In this document: positions 27,513 to 35,311 of the stretch, one piece after another
Position numbering within the stretch: position 1 is the first letter of the stretch
How the letters are laid out: every line of letters begins with the position of its first letter
Assembly (NCBI RefSeq): GCF_031458115.1
Contig: NZ_JAVDXV010000007.1
Location: forward strand, 1-64,000
Direction of reading: 5' to 3'
DNA: 64,000 nt
Source: Pelomonas asaccharophilus_A
GTDB taxonomy: Bacteria > Pseudomonadota > Gammaproteobacteria > Burkholderiales > Burkholderiaceae_C
Made by a program: the position numbers and the translations under genes
The notes under the pieces: model-generated
Databases searched by the model: none
What the model saw: only the letters and a program-made list of their open reading frames with translations
Told to the model about the DNA's origin: nothing

Positions 27513-28932
27513 GGGAACCCTTTCTGCGGATCACGAAATCCGGCGCATCGAAAAGTGGTGTCTGGACCCGCGCGGGAAACGGCAGGAGCTCGACTTCGAA
27601 GTCGATCCGCCGGAGCAACGGGTTCTGCTGGATGGCCCGTGGCGAGTGCCGTGCGATGGAGCCGATATGGACGAGTGCCAGGAAGGCAACGGCGTCCTCG
27701 ACCTTGCTGACAGGGAGGCTCTGCGCATGAAGCGTCTCGCCTGGCTTGAGATGACTCGCCACGTAGGCCTGCAGGACCTTCGGGGAAGAATCACGGTGCT
27801 GCGTCATCTCCCGCCTCAACAACTGGGCGGCACGCTCCTGCAAGGTCATCTCTCGCTTGCGCATCGGCTGCCGCACTTGCTTGACCGGCGCTGGCGCGGG
27901 CAGGCGCAGGCGGCCTTCCGACACCAGACCAGCTGGCGCGAACAGCGAGCCTTCAGCATCTATGCCCAGCGTCTCAGCGCGCTGAAGAGAGCGGACAGTG
28001 TCTTCGATGGTCGACTCGATGCGGTCCGTCGCCTTCAGCCTGTATTCGAGGTGGCTGGCTGCAATGCGGCCGGCCTGCTCCATCACCTGGTCCATGCGGT
28101 CGATGAACTGCTCGACGTCGATCAGCCGCTCGAAGCGCCGGATGTCGCGGTCGAGCATCTGCTCCGGCAACTCGCTGCTCTTGGCAATCGTGGCATAGCC
28201 CGCCAGCAGCTCTGCCCGCGCGACAGGGTCCGTGGTGACCTGGCTCACCATGTCGAGGATCTCGCCGCGAAGGCGCAATGGATGGTTCTCCGTCCGCAGG
28301 TTCTTGAAGTCACGGACGTAGAGCTCGGAAATGTGCTCGCCGAAGAACCGCTTCACGAAGGCCGGTGTCTCGTTCTCGCGCAGCAACTCCTTGATCAGGT
28401 CCCGCGCGCGCAGCGTGGTGGCAGACAGTGAATTGATCAACCTGACGCACAGCTGTGCCGCCGAAATGAACCCCTGCGCCTGTTCCCGCGGCGACTCGAC
28501 GACGCTGCGCAGCTGGTTGAACACGAGCTGCACATTGCCGCCGATCAACGGTGGACCGTCCTCGACGAACTGGTGCACCGCCTCAAAAAATCGTGCGACG
28601 ACTGGCCGCATGCTTACGAAGACCCGCGCGCCAACGCGGTCCTCGATCAACCAGCCGGTGGTCACGAGCCGCTCTTGGAGGTTGTTGGCCTGGATGTTGA
28701 GCGGGGTCGTCAGGATCTCGCCACGCTCTTCGTCCTCCCATTGCGCGTCCAGCAGAAAGCGCTCGATTTCCTTGGTGATCTGCTCGTGCAGATAGCCCTC
28801 GGCGTAGGTCGGAATGCAGTCCGGCCCAAAGAACTGCTGCGCCAGCCGGCCGATCAGATCCCACATCCGACGACCGTTCCGCCCAGTCAAGGGACCGAAC
28901 AAACCTAGGGGGAGGCGGTCGAAGATGTTCAT
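27502..28932 (-). CDS. jetA: JetA: Wadjet kleisin-like subunit (MksF type)
   Basis: A 476-residue helical protein beginning MNIFDRLPLGLFGPLTGRNG, like other JetA/MksF proteins. It bridges the JetC heads. It is the first gene of the operon. The ATG at 28932 lies only 9 bases from a -10-like element, so the message may be almost leaderless; no Shine-Dalgarno precedes it. If a downstream start were used, the conserved N-terminus would be lost, so I keep this start. Confidence 0.85.
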   Translation of the reverse strand: MNIFDRLPLGLFGPLTGRNGRRMWDLIGRLAQQFFGPDCIPTYAEGYLHEQITKEIERFLLDAQWEDEERGEILTTPLNIQANNLQERLVTTGWLIEDRVGARVFVSMRPVVARFFEAVHQFVEDGPPLIGGNVQLVFNQLRSVVESPREQAQGFISAAQLCVRLINSLSATTLRARDLIKELLRENETPAFVKRFFGEHISELYVRDFKNLRTENHPLRLRGEILDMVSQVTTDPVARAELLAGYATIAKSSELPEQMLDRDIRRFERLIDVEQFIDRMDQVMEQAGRIAASHLEYRLKATDRIESTIEDTVRSLQRAETLGIDAEGSLFAPAGLVSEGRLRLPAPAPVKQVRQPMRKREMTLQERAAQLLRREMTQHRDSSPKVLQAYVASHLKPGETLHAQSLPVSKVEDAVAFLALVHIGSIARHSPRAIQQNPLLRRIDFEVELLPFPARVQTPLFDAPDFVIRRKGSHAA

Positions 28933-28940
28933 TAGCTTCT

Positions 28941-28971
28941 AATATAAGTTATGGTCTAGACTAACTGTCAA
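28941..28971 (-). promoter_or_regulatory. Wadjet promoter with operator in the spacer
   Basis: On the minus strand TTGACA (28971-28966) is a consensus -35 and TTATAT/TATATT (28947-28941) a -10, 18-19 bases apart. The spacer holds the inverted repeat AGTTA-N10-TAACT (28948-28967 counted on the plus strand) and an inner GTCTAGAC. The WYL-domain regulator gene begins on the other strand 24 bases beyond the -35. Repression of the Wadjet operon by that regulator is the natural reading; related WYL proteins (BrxR, CapW) bind such repeats at defence promoters. Confidence 0.65.
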
Positions 28972-28994
28972 CATCACTTTTACCGAGGCGACTC

Positions 28995-29852
28995 ATGGCA
29001 ACAGACGACGTCGTCGAGGATCGAGCGCCAGACCGCCTGATGGATCTCGAGACCGTCCTCCGGTGGGAAGGCGAACTGGACAACGCCCGAATCCGGCAAT
29101 TGCTGGGCGTCAAGCCGGTTTGGGCCAGCCGGTTGCTGGCCGAGCTCATCGAGCGGCTCGGCGCCCTCATCAAGCGCCCCAACAAGCGCGGCCCGATCGT
29201 CTGGGCCTCCCCTGCCCCGCGCTCCAGCTCAAGGCAGTCGCCGGACGCCTACCTGAAGCTCGTGGCGTCCGCGCCTGGCGGAGCCGATGCGCTCTTGCCC
29301 TGCCTTCATGACGCCCGGATTGACTTGACTGCGGTCCAACCCAGCGTGTTCTCCGCCGTCGTGCAGGCGGCCAAGTCTGGCGCGGGCGTCAAGATCATCT
29401 ATCGATCTATGAACCATCCGGAGGGGCTTCCGCGAGTCGTGTTCCCGCACGCGCTGGTTCGAGCTCCGCGGCGGTGGCACATGCGTGCGTGGTGCACCGA
29501 GCGTCGGGATTTCCGGGACTTCGTGCTGTCGCGCGTGCAGACCGCCGAAGCTGTCGAAGCGTCTCGACCGCCCGAAGCTGCTGAGGGCCGCGATGCTGGC
29601 TGGACCCGCATGGTCGACTTGCGACTGATTCCCCACCCCAGCCTTACGGAAGCGCAGCAGAACCTGATCGCGGCGGAGATGTTCCCCGGCGCGCGTGCCA
29701 AGCGCCTGCGTGTTCGCCGCAGCTTGGCGATGTATGTCCTGCAGGATCTTCGCGTAGCACTGGACGTGAAGCGCGATCTGCCGCCCGAGTTCCAGCTGGC
29801 GTTGGCATCGCCTCAGGACATTGGAGACCTTGTGCCAGAGGCAAAAGCGTGA
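28995..29852 (+). CDS. WYL-domain transcriptional regulator (BrxR/CapW-like), divergent from Wadjet
   Basis: A 285-residue protein. The N-terminal 75 residues form a winged helix (DNARIRQLLGVKPVWASRLL). The WYL part contains VKIIYRSMNHPEG, FPHALVRAPRRWHMRAWC and FRDFVLSRVQ, where family members bind nucleotide or nucleic acid ligands. A C-terminal dimerisation segment follows. GAGG precedes the ATG. It faces away from jetA over a 62-base region carrying an inverted repeat, so it probably represses both itself and the Wadjet operon until infection or plasmid entry. Confidence 0.82.
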   Translation: MATDDVVEDRAPDRLMDLETVLRWEGELDNARIRQLLGVKPVWASRLLAELIERLGALIKRPNKRGPIVWASPAPRSSSRQSPDAYLKLVASAPGGADALLPCLHDARIDLTAVQPSVFSAVVQAAKSGAGVKIIYRSMNHPEGLPRVVFPHALVRAPRRWHMRAWCTERRDFRDFVLSRVQTAEAVEASRPPEAAEGRDAGWTRMVDLRLIPHPSLTEAQQNLIAAEMFPGARAKRLRVRRSLAMYVLQDLRVALDVKRDLPPEFQLALASPQDIGDLVPEAKA

Positions 29853-30421
29853 CCTGACCGATCGGGCCTCCGCTCCTATCCGCGGATCGTTCACTTGGTC
29901 GCGGTCGCCGACGCCCGCGAATAGGGCTGCGCGAGCGGTATCCAAACACGACCTTGGCTGCGTTGAAGGTGGCGCGGCTGCGGCGCGCTGCACAGTGCGT
30001 GACATGCGGGGCAACCACGCCGTTGATTAAGTCGCCTTCGCATCGGCTTCTACCCGCAGACACCACACGCACGACAACTGGACGTCGACCTGTTCGTGGG
30101 TTGGGGAAGTCGCGTGGTCGGCAATTGCTGTCGTCGCTCATGCAGACCCTTGTAGCCGGTGCCGAAGCCTTCATCCAACCCGGATTTCTCTTAGGTTTGG
30201 GCCAATTCCTGTGCGCCGCGGATATTCTCCGCGAAATATATAAATTAGCTCGGTGACGCACACAAGATATTCTGTGTGCAACTGATATTCCGATTTTATC
30301 GCGGCATACCCTTGTCGCGCATCGGTGCAAATCGCTAAGTATCCTCGTCTAAACCTGCGCAAACTTGTCGTTTCAAGTGGATGGGCGGAGATCTTTTCGC
30401 CCCAAACGTCGAGGCGATGAG
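29853..30421. other. intergenic region with clustered hairpins before the gp16-like gene
   Basis: No convincing gene lies in these 570 bases; frames on both strands have poor protein character. The right part (30215-30310) is AT-rich and carries GATATTC three times (30221, 30266, 30284). Two copies lie in hairpins: CGCGGA-TATTC-TCCGCG (30217-30233) and GCACACA-N8-TGTGTGC (30258-30279). A weak look-alike of the right-end repeats (AAATTAGCTCGG) is near 30242. This may be a control region or the left end of the Tn7-like element. Confidence 0.45.
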
Positions 30422-30682
30422 ATGACCGACAAAAGTGCGCGAGCCGCCGTGAAGGCGTGGTTTGAATCGAATGGGATATCCGTCTCGGACTGGGCGGCAT
30501 CCAACGGCTTCAGCCGCGACGCCGTCTACGCGCTCTTGAATGGAAGAACCGCCGGTCGCCGTGGCCATGCGCACCGCATCGCGATCGCGCTTGGACTCAA
30601 GTCACCGACTCAACTGGCCCAGGCCGCAGCGTTGAACACCGATGCAGCCAAGCCTGGCCGCGCCAAAGGCGGGGAGCCCTAA
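30422..30682 (+). CDS. BcepMu gp16-like DNA-binding protein
   Basis: An 86-residue protein. KAWFESNGISVSDWAASNGF followed by SRDAVYALLNGRTAGRRGHA and IAIALGL is a helix-turn-helix of the BcepMu gp16 family of phage-associated regulators. ATG 30422 is chosen because the family begins about ten residues before KAWFE. It lies 517 bases before the TnsA-like gene on the same strand and may regulate the transposition genes. It could instead be a leftover of a Mu-like phage. Confidence 0.7.
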   Translation: MTDKSARAAVKAWFESNGISVSDWAASNGFSRDAVYALLNGRTAGRRGHAHRIAIALGLKSPTQLAQAAALNTDAAKPGRAKGGEP

Positions 30683-30841
30683 GGCCAGCTGGTAAGCCTC
30701 CAGGGGCACGCCACGCTCGAAACCGGATACCCCCGCGCGCTCTGCCGGGGAGCCGGGCAGCAATTTCCACCACAGTTGAAAGGAGGCCTCGACATGTAGC
30801 GACGCCCTCTCGACGCGCTAAACCGCCCTTCAGAAACGCAA

Positions 30842-30869
30842 AAGCCTGGGACTCTCACCTCCCAGGCTT
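30842..30869 (+). terminator. hairpin behind the gp16-like gene
   Basis: AAGCCTGGGA and TCCCAGGCTT form a 10-base stem with an 8-base loop (CTCTCACC). It lies 160 bases behind the gp16-like gene and before the TnsA-like gene. No clear T run follows, so this may be an attenuator or a bidirectional stop. It separates the regulator from the transposition genes. Confidence 0.45.
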
Positions 30870-30992
30870 CCGCGTGGCTCAAAGCCCAAATCACGTCTTA
30901 CAGGGTTGGATTTTGAGTTGTTCGACCGCAGCCGTCAAGTGGTTTGCGGGCGACTGAAGGAATTCGTCCGTCCTTCATTGAAGGAGTGCCAC

Positions 30993-31202
30993 ATGAGGCA
31001 CCTCTACAACTCAAGAAACCGCCGGCCGACGCTGCCGACATACCCACCTTCACCAATCAAGGCGGCCGCCCTCGCCCGCTCAATCCTGATCCTTTTGCCG
31101 GGGGGTTTACAAAACCCGCCTCGTCTCTCGGTCCAGACGGCACTCCCGGCCCTCCGGCATACGGGGAGCATGGCGGCGACCCCAACAAGGGGGGCGCCAT
31201 GA
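30993..31202 (+). CDS. possible small ORF coupled to tnsA
   Basis: A 69-codon frame with a textbook ribosome site (GAAGGAG, 6 bases before the ATG) whose TGA overlaps the ATG of the TnsA-like gene. This supports translation. Its protein sequence (MRHLYNSRNRRPTLPTYPPS at the start) is otherwise undistinguished. The same bases in the TnsA frame read as a proline- and glycine-rich linker (NPDPFAGGFTKPASSLGPDG) that also looks protein-like, so either a leader peptide or a longer TnsA is possible. Confidence 0.4.
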   Translation: MRHLYNSRNRRPTLPTYPPSPIKAAALARSILILLPGGLQNPPRLSVQTALPALRHTGSMAATPTRGAP

Positions 31203-31912
31203 CCCAGAAGCCCTCCAACAAGCCAAAAGCCAGGATCGGCACCCGCATACGAGGCCAGATGGCGGCCGCCTACGAGGCGCGTGGGGAAACCGCAGGCGAC
31301 CTCTACCTGCACTTCAGCTCGAAGATGAAGATGGACGTGGTCCTCAGCGGCCGACTGAGCTACCTCCATTTCCTGCTAGTCGAACGCGACCCCGGCGTTG
31401 ACCAGGTCGACTACGCTCCGTCGGGGCGTCTCGCGACCCTGATGGGCAAGGAGCCCGCGGAACTCGTCGATGCGGAGATCAAGACGACCGCCGGCGAGGT
31501 GGTCTGGCGCCGGCTGATCGACAAGGAGGCCGACGACACGGAGGCCGTTCGAGATCTGCGCGAAGCGATCGGCAAGGGGGCCTTGCGCGGCGTGAACCGT
31601 CTGGAGGTGCTGACCTTCAAGCAACTCGTCGCCGAGGACACCTGGACCCGCAACACACATCGCGCTCTGGCTTGGATCGCGGCTGCCAGGAGTCATCCGC
31701 TCAGCCAGCCAAAGCAGGACATCCTCGCGCTCTTGAAGACGGGCCGTGCCGTGAGCTTTCAGGACTGCCTAGAGCTCGGCGCAGGTCAGGCCCAAGCCCT
31801 CTACGGTGCCGCGGTCCTGCAGATGGCATTGAACGGTGCCGTCCAAAGCGACCTGGGCGTGGCGCCACTGACGGCGCGGACGCGCTTCACAGCACGTCGG
31901 GAGGGCCATTGA
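31199..31912 (+). CDS. tnsA: TnsA-like transposase endonuclease subunit
   Basis: 237 residues from ATG 31199 (AAGGGG ahead). The nuclease-like core has a helix ending LLVERDPGVDQVDYAPSGR, then ELVDAEIKTTAG, giving acidic residues and a D-x-E-x-K-like strand (about Glu62, Asp91, Lys95), as expected for the restriction-enzyme fold of TnsA that cuts the 5' ends of the transposon. The N-terminus is basic. The stop is next to the TnsB start, so the two are translated together. Divergent from Tn7 TnsA; position before tnsB is the best support. Confidence 0.7.
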   Translation: MTQKPSNKPKARIGTRIRGQMAAAYEARGETAGDLYLHFSSKMKMDVVLSGRLSYLHFLLVERDPGVDQVDYAPSGRLATLMGKEPAELVDAEIKTTAGEVVWRRLIDKEADDTEAVRDLREAIGKGALRGVNRLEVLTFKQLVAEDTWTRNTHRALAWIAAARSHPLSQPKQDILALLKTGRAVSFQDCLELGAGQAQALYGAAVLQMALNGAVQSDLGVAPLTARTRFTARREGH

Positions 31913-31913
31913 C

Positions 31914-33941
31914 ATGGCGATCACGGTACTCCCACCACGAAACGTCCAGCTGGTCGCGCCGCCGCCGATCAAGCGGTATGGCTTTGCGGCCATCACGTTC
32001 CATCTGCGGGACCACACCAAATGGCCGACTGTCAGCACTACCGGTCTGTCGGCAGAAGCAAAGGAGCGGTTCGAACGGCTGGAACGCGGCATCAAGACCT
32101 ACCTCGATTCCGGCGGGAAACTGGCGCAGGCCCTCGAAGAAGCGCGTTGTACCAAGGAGGTTTTCTACGAGCAGCTCTGGCGCTGCCTGCAGCCCATTGA
32201 CGCCCTGGGGACGATCGCAGGATGGGCCGGCATCATTGCCCACCTGCGCCTGAAGACCTATACCCGGGTCAACGAAGGCAAGGGCAACGCCGGAAAGTTC
32301 GAGCAATGGCTGGCGGCCAATCCTGAATGGCGCAAGACGCTGCATACGCTCATCCATAAGGGCGCCGGCGGCACGAAGATCGCTGCGAAGTTGCCCACCT
32401 TGCGAGGGGTGGCCACGGCCTTCATACGCAAGATCATGGCGGCGATCCCCGTGGGGACCTACCCGCACATCGCCACTTCCACCAAGCCCTTCTGCGCTCG
32501 CCGCTCCATCGAGCGGTACATCAAGTCCTATGTCGAACTGAACCTCAAAACCACCAAGGTCTGGTTTGGCGACAAGGTGGCCGCCAGGCAGCACCTTGGA
32601 ACCGGTCATGAGAGCTTTCTGCTCGAAGCCGGCCCGTTCGACATGGTCGGATGCGACGCGCACACCATCGACTGCATCGGCATCCTGATTGTGGAAGGTC
32701 CGGCCGGGCCCCAGCGCATCCCAGTCACCCGACTCAAGCTCGTCGTCCTGATCTGCCAGCGAACCCGCTGCGTGCTCGGCTACAGCGTCTGCATCCAGCC
32801 CCAGGTCAGTTCACAGCATGTCGAGCAGGCCTACCTGATGTGCACGACCAAGTGGCAGCCCAAGGAGCTGACGCTCGGCGAGGTCCAGTACAACAAGACC
32901 GCCGGCTTCCCTTGCGGCTCGATCGAAGGCATCGTAGAAATCAACTTCGCCGGCCTGCAGCTCGACAACGCCGCCCAACACTTCGCCAAGGGCATCCAGC
33001 TGCGTCTGCGCCACTCGATCGGATGCATGGTGGCTTGGGGCGGCGTGGGTCACTGGTGGCGCAATGCCGTCGTCGAGCGGTTTTTCGGCGTGCTTGAGCA
33101 ACGCGGTTTCAAGCGCTTGCCAAGCACGATGGGTAGCGGCACACAGGATCCCCAACGCGGCGACCCCGTGTTGGAGGCGGTGGGTTGCGGGATCGAGGTT
33201 CACGAGCTGCTTCAACTCCTTGATGTGCTGCTGGCCAACTACAACGGCAAGAGCAGCAAGTCGTTGGGAGGCCGCAGCCCGCTCGAGACCGTGCGCGATT
33301 CGTTGAACCAGCACCATCTGCGCTGGATCCCACGATTGCGGCCGCCTTACGGTGCAACAACGCTGCGCCCTGGGATCGAGATCGTGGACGGCGTGATCAA
33401 CGGCTACCTCAGCAGCCGCGTGCCACCGTATGTCGAACTCGACGGAACGCGCTATACCAACCCCGAGCTCGCCAAGCGCTACGACTTGATTGGCCGCAAG
33501 GTCTTCCTCCACGTCGGCGAGGACATGCGGACGATCGAGGCCTTCCTTGACGACGGCACCCCACTGGGCGAGTTGCGCTGCACCCATCGAGGCTGGTCAG
33601 TCGCACCCCACTCTCGCGACACACGCAAGGCCATCAACGCCTTGATTGCGGCCAGAGAACTTCCGTCCGGTGACGACCGAGATCCGATCGCCGACTACCT
33701 CGACTACCTGGCATCGAAGGCCGGTGAATCGGCGTCGACCAAGGGCAAGCCCAAGGTGTCCGCCGCCGCTTCCGACGCCGCTGACGCGCAGCGCAAAGCC
33801 ACGTCTAACCCGCCCCCAAGCCCGAGCCCGAAGCCGGCACCGGCGCCTGCACCGCGGGTTCCCGCGGCAGCCGCCAACGCACCGGCATTCGAAAACAGGC
33901 GCCGCCTTGTCGGCGTGAGCCTCCCGCAGCAATGGAGATGA
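31914..33941 (+). CDS. tnsB: TnsB-like DDE transposase
   Basis: A 675-residue protein. The DDE triad is readable: Asp248 in MVGCDAHTID, Asp351 in LQLDNAAQHF and Glu388 in RNAVVERFFGVLE, with 37 residues between the last two. Helix-turn-helix regions precede it (residues about 60-220). The C-terminal 100 residues are Pro/Ala/Lys-rich (SPSPKPAPAPAPRV), where Mu-type transposases contact their ATPase partner. It joins transposon 3' ends to target DNA. Gene order tnsA-tnsB-small ORF-tnsC-tniQ supports a Tn7-like element. Confidence 0.88.
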   Translation: MAITVLPPRNVQLVAPPPIKRYGFAAITFHLRDHTKWPTVSTTGLSAEAKERFERLERGIKTYLDSGGKLAQALEEARCTKEVFYEQLWRCLQPIDALGTIAGWAGIIAHLRLKTYTRVNEGKGNAGKFEQWLAANPEWRKTLHTLIHKGAGGTKIAAKLPTLRGVATAFIRKIMAAIPVGTYPHIATSTKPFCARRSIERYIKSYVELNLKTTKVWFGDKVAARQHLGTGHESFLLEAGPFDMVGCDAHTIDCIGILIVEGPAGPQRIPVTRLKLVVLICQRTRCVLGYSVCIQPQVSSQHVEQAYLMCTTKWQPKELTLGEVQYNKTAGFPCGSIEGIVEINFAGLQLDNAAQHFAKGIQLRLRHSIGCMVAWGGVGHWWRNAVVERFFGVLEQRGFKRLPSTMGSGTQDPQRGDPVLEAVGCGIEVHELLQLLDVLLANYNGKSSKSLGGRSPLETVRDSLNQHHLRWIPRLRPPYGATTLRPGIEIVDGVINGYLSSRVPPYVELDGTRYTNPELAKRYDLIGRKVFLHVGEDMRTIEAFLDDGTPLGELRCTHRGWSVAPHSRDTRKAINALIAARELPSGDDRDPIADYLDYLASKAGESASTKGKPKVSAAASDAADAQRKATSNPPPSPSPKPAPAPAPRVPAAAANAPAFENRRRLVGVSLPQQWR

Positions 33942-33954
33942 TTGGAGAACTGAC

Positions 33955-34191
33955 ATGAATACCCCCCAAGACCACGACGTCAACGACTTTCTTTCGGCCA
34001 GCGAGGTCGAACAGTTGGTCGAGCTCGAGGACCTGCGCGCCTGTCCGGACGACGACCAGGAGCTGGATCTGAAGTGGCTCAAGCGCGCGGTCGGTGCGCC
34101 AGCGCATCCGATTCCGAGGTTCCTGCCGCCGACCATGCCCCGCCGGGTGGCACCGCGGCGTTCCCCCTGGCGTGTGCGAAGCACGCAGTAA
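33955..34191 (+). CDS. small protein between tnsB and tnsC
   Basis: A 78-residue protein with TTGGAG before the ATG, 13 bases behind tnsB. The N-terminal half is acidic (ASEVEQLVELEDLRACPDDD), the C-terminal half is basic and proline-rich (FLPPTMPRRVAPRRSPWRVR). No family recognised. Position and spacing suggest a cotranscribed part of the transposition unit, possibly an adapter between transposase and ATPase. Confidence 0.55.
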   Translation: MNTPQDHDVNDFLSASEVEQLVELEDLRACPDDDQELDLKWLKRAVGAPAHPIPRFLPPTMPRRVAPRRSPWRVRSTQ

Positions 34192-34272
34192 CCGGCCGCT
34201 TGCTTCCCCTCTAAATCAACCTTTCGCGGGGGCCGTACTCATCGACGAGTCGGCTGCCGCATGGAGAACCAC

Positions 34273-35310
34273 ATGAATGACTTCGTTGACTCTCAGCCCG
34301 AATCCGACGTCGAGGTGCCGTCCCAGTCCAATGTCGGCACTGATCTGCGTGACGCGGTGCTACTGCCGGGTCTTGAGCGAGATACCTACTTCAAGACCCA
34401 TCCTCTCAACAGGCGGCCCGTCGAGATTCGCACCCAGTCGATCGAGACGGCGTTTTTGGACGTCACCGAGGCCGTCACCTACCGGCAACTCGGCCTGTGC
34501 TTCAAGGCGCCGTTTCGTGTCGGGAAAAGCACCGCCGCCCTGATGCTCTCGCTGAACATCCGCAGCACTGTCGAGGACCTGGCTGTCCACCTGGTCGTCG
34601 CCAAAGTGCATGACAAGGTGTCCGAGCGCGTCTTCTTTGGTGACCTGTGCGATTCCATGAAGCTGACCTCGGGCGGCACGGCAGTGGAGCGCGGCGCGCG
34701 TGTCAGGAAAGCCATCCTGGCGGCCTGCCTCAGTGCCGAGTGCGACCAGTTCTTGTTGATCATCGATGAGGGTCAGAACTGGGGCGCCCGCGAGTGGGAG
34801 TGGTTGCGCGACATGTCGAACGAACTGCTGAATATCCACAAGATCACTCTGACAACTGCAATCTTCGCGGATTCCCGAATCGAAGAAACCCGCAGCAACT
34901 TTCGCGAAAAGCGTCAGGATCTGTGGGGACGATTCATGATGAAACTGCGAACCTTCACAGGCATTCGCGATGTTGGCGAACTGAGATATTTTCTGTCGAT
35001 GTTGGATGATGCCGACAAGTATCAATTTCCGAAGGGATCCGGAATTTCCTACACGGAGTTCTATCTGCCCAAGGCTTTCGAAGACGGCTGGCGACTGGCT
35101 GATCAGGCCGAAGAGATCTGGCAAGCCTTCGAACGGGCCGCAAACGAGGTGAACAGAAAGATCGGCGAAATCGGGATGCAATGGGTGAGCGACACTATCG
35201 TCGACTTCTTGAAGAATCAAAGCGCCGGTGACTTCTCCGGCTTCGGTGTCGATAAAGACGCATGGGACGTGTCCGTGGCCTCTTCGCGATACGTTGAGTC
35301 GCTCGTCTGA
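34273..35310 (+). CDS. tnsC: TnsC-like AAA+ ATPase
   Basis: 345 residues from ATG 34273, chosen over ATG 34261 because GGAG lies 6 bases ahead. Walker A reads APFRVGKSTA and Walker B FLLIIDEGQNWG. A sensor-like block follows (KITLTTAIFADSRIEETR), then RQDLWGRFMMKLRTF. TnsC proteins form filaments on target DNA and pass the chosen site from TniQ to the transposase. From about 34,840 the DNA becomes visibly poorer in GC than the first part of the gene. Confidence 0.8.
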   Translation: MNDFVDSQPESDVEVPSQSNVGTDLRDAVLLPGLERDTYFKTHPLNRRPVEIRTQSIETAFLDVTEAVTYRQLGLCFKAPFRVGKSTAALMLSLNIRSTVEDLAVHLVVAKVHDKVSERVFFGDLCDSMKLTSGGTAVERGARVRKAILAACLSAECDQFLLIIDEGQNWGAREWEWLRDMSNELLNIHKITLTTAIFADSRIEETRSNFREKRQDLWGRFMMKLRTFTGIRDVGELRYFLSMLDDADKYQFPKGSGISYTEFYLPKAFEDGWRLADQAEEIWQAFERAANEVNRKIGEIGMQWVSDTIVDFLKNQSAGDFSGFGVDKDAWDVSVASSRYVESLV

Positions 35311-35311
35311 T

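Noticed and set aside
28995..29852. BREX system suggested by the BrxR-like WYL regulator
   Set aside because: No pglX, pglZ, brxC or brxL genes are near; the divergent operon is Wadjet.
29999..30330. Arg-rich open frames on both strands behind the WYL regulator
   Set aside because: Amino acid use is skewed to Arg, Ser and Pro, no ribosome site or family pattern is seen, and the frames overlap each other.
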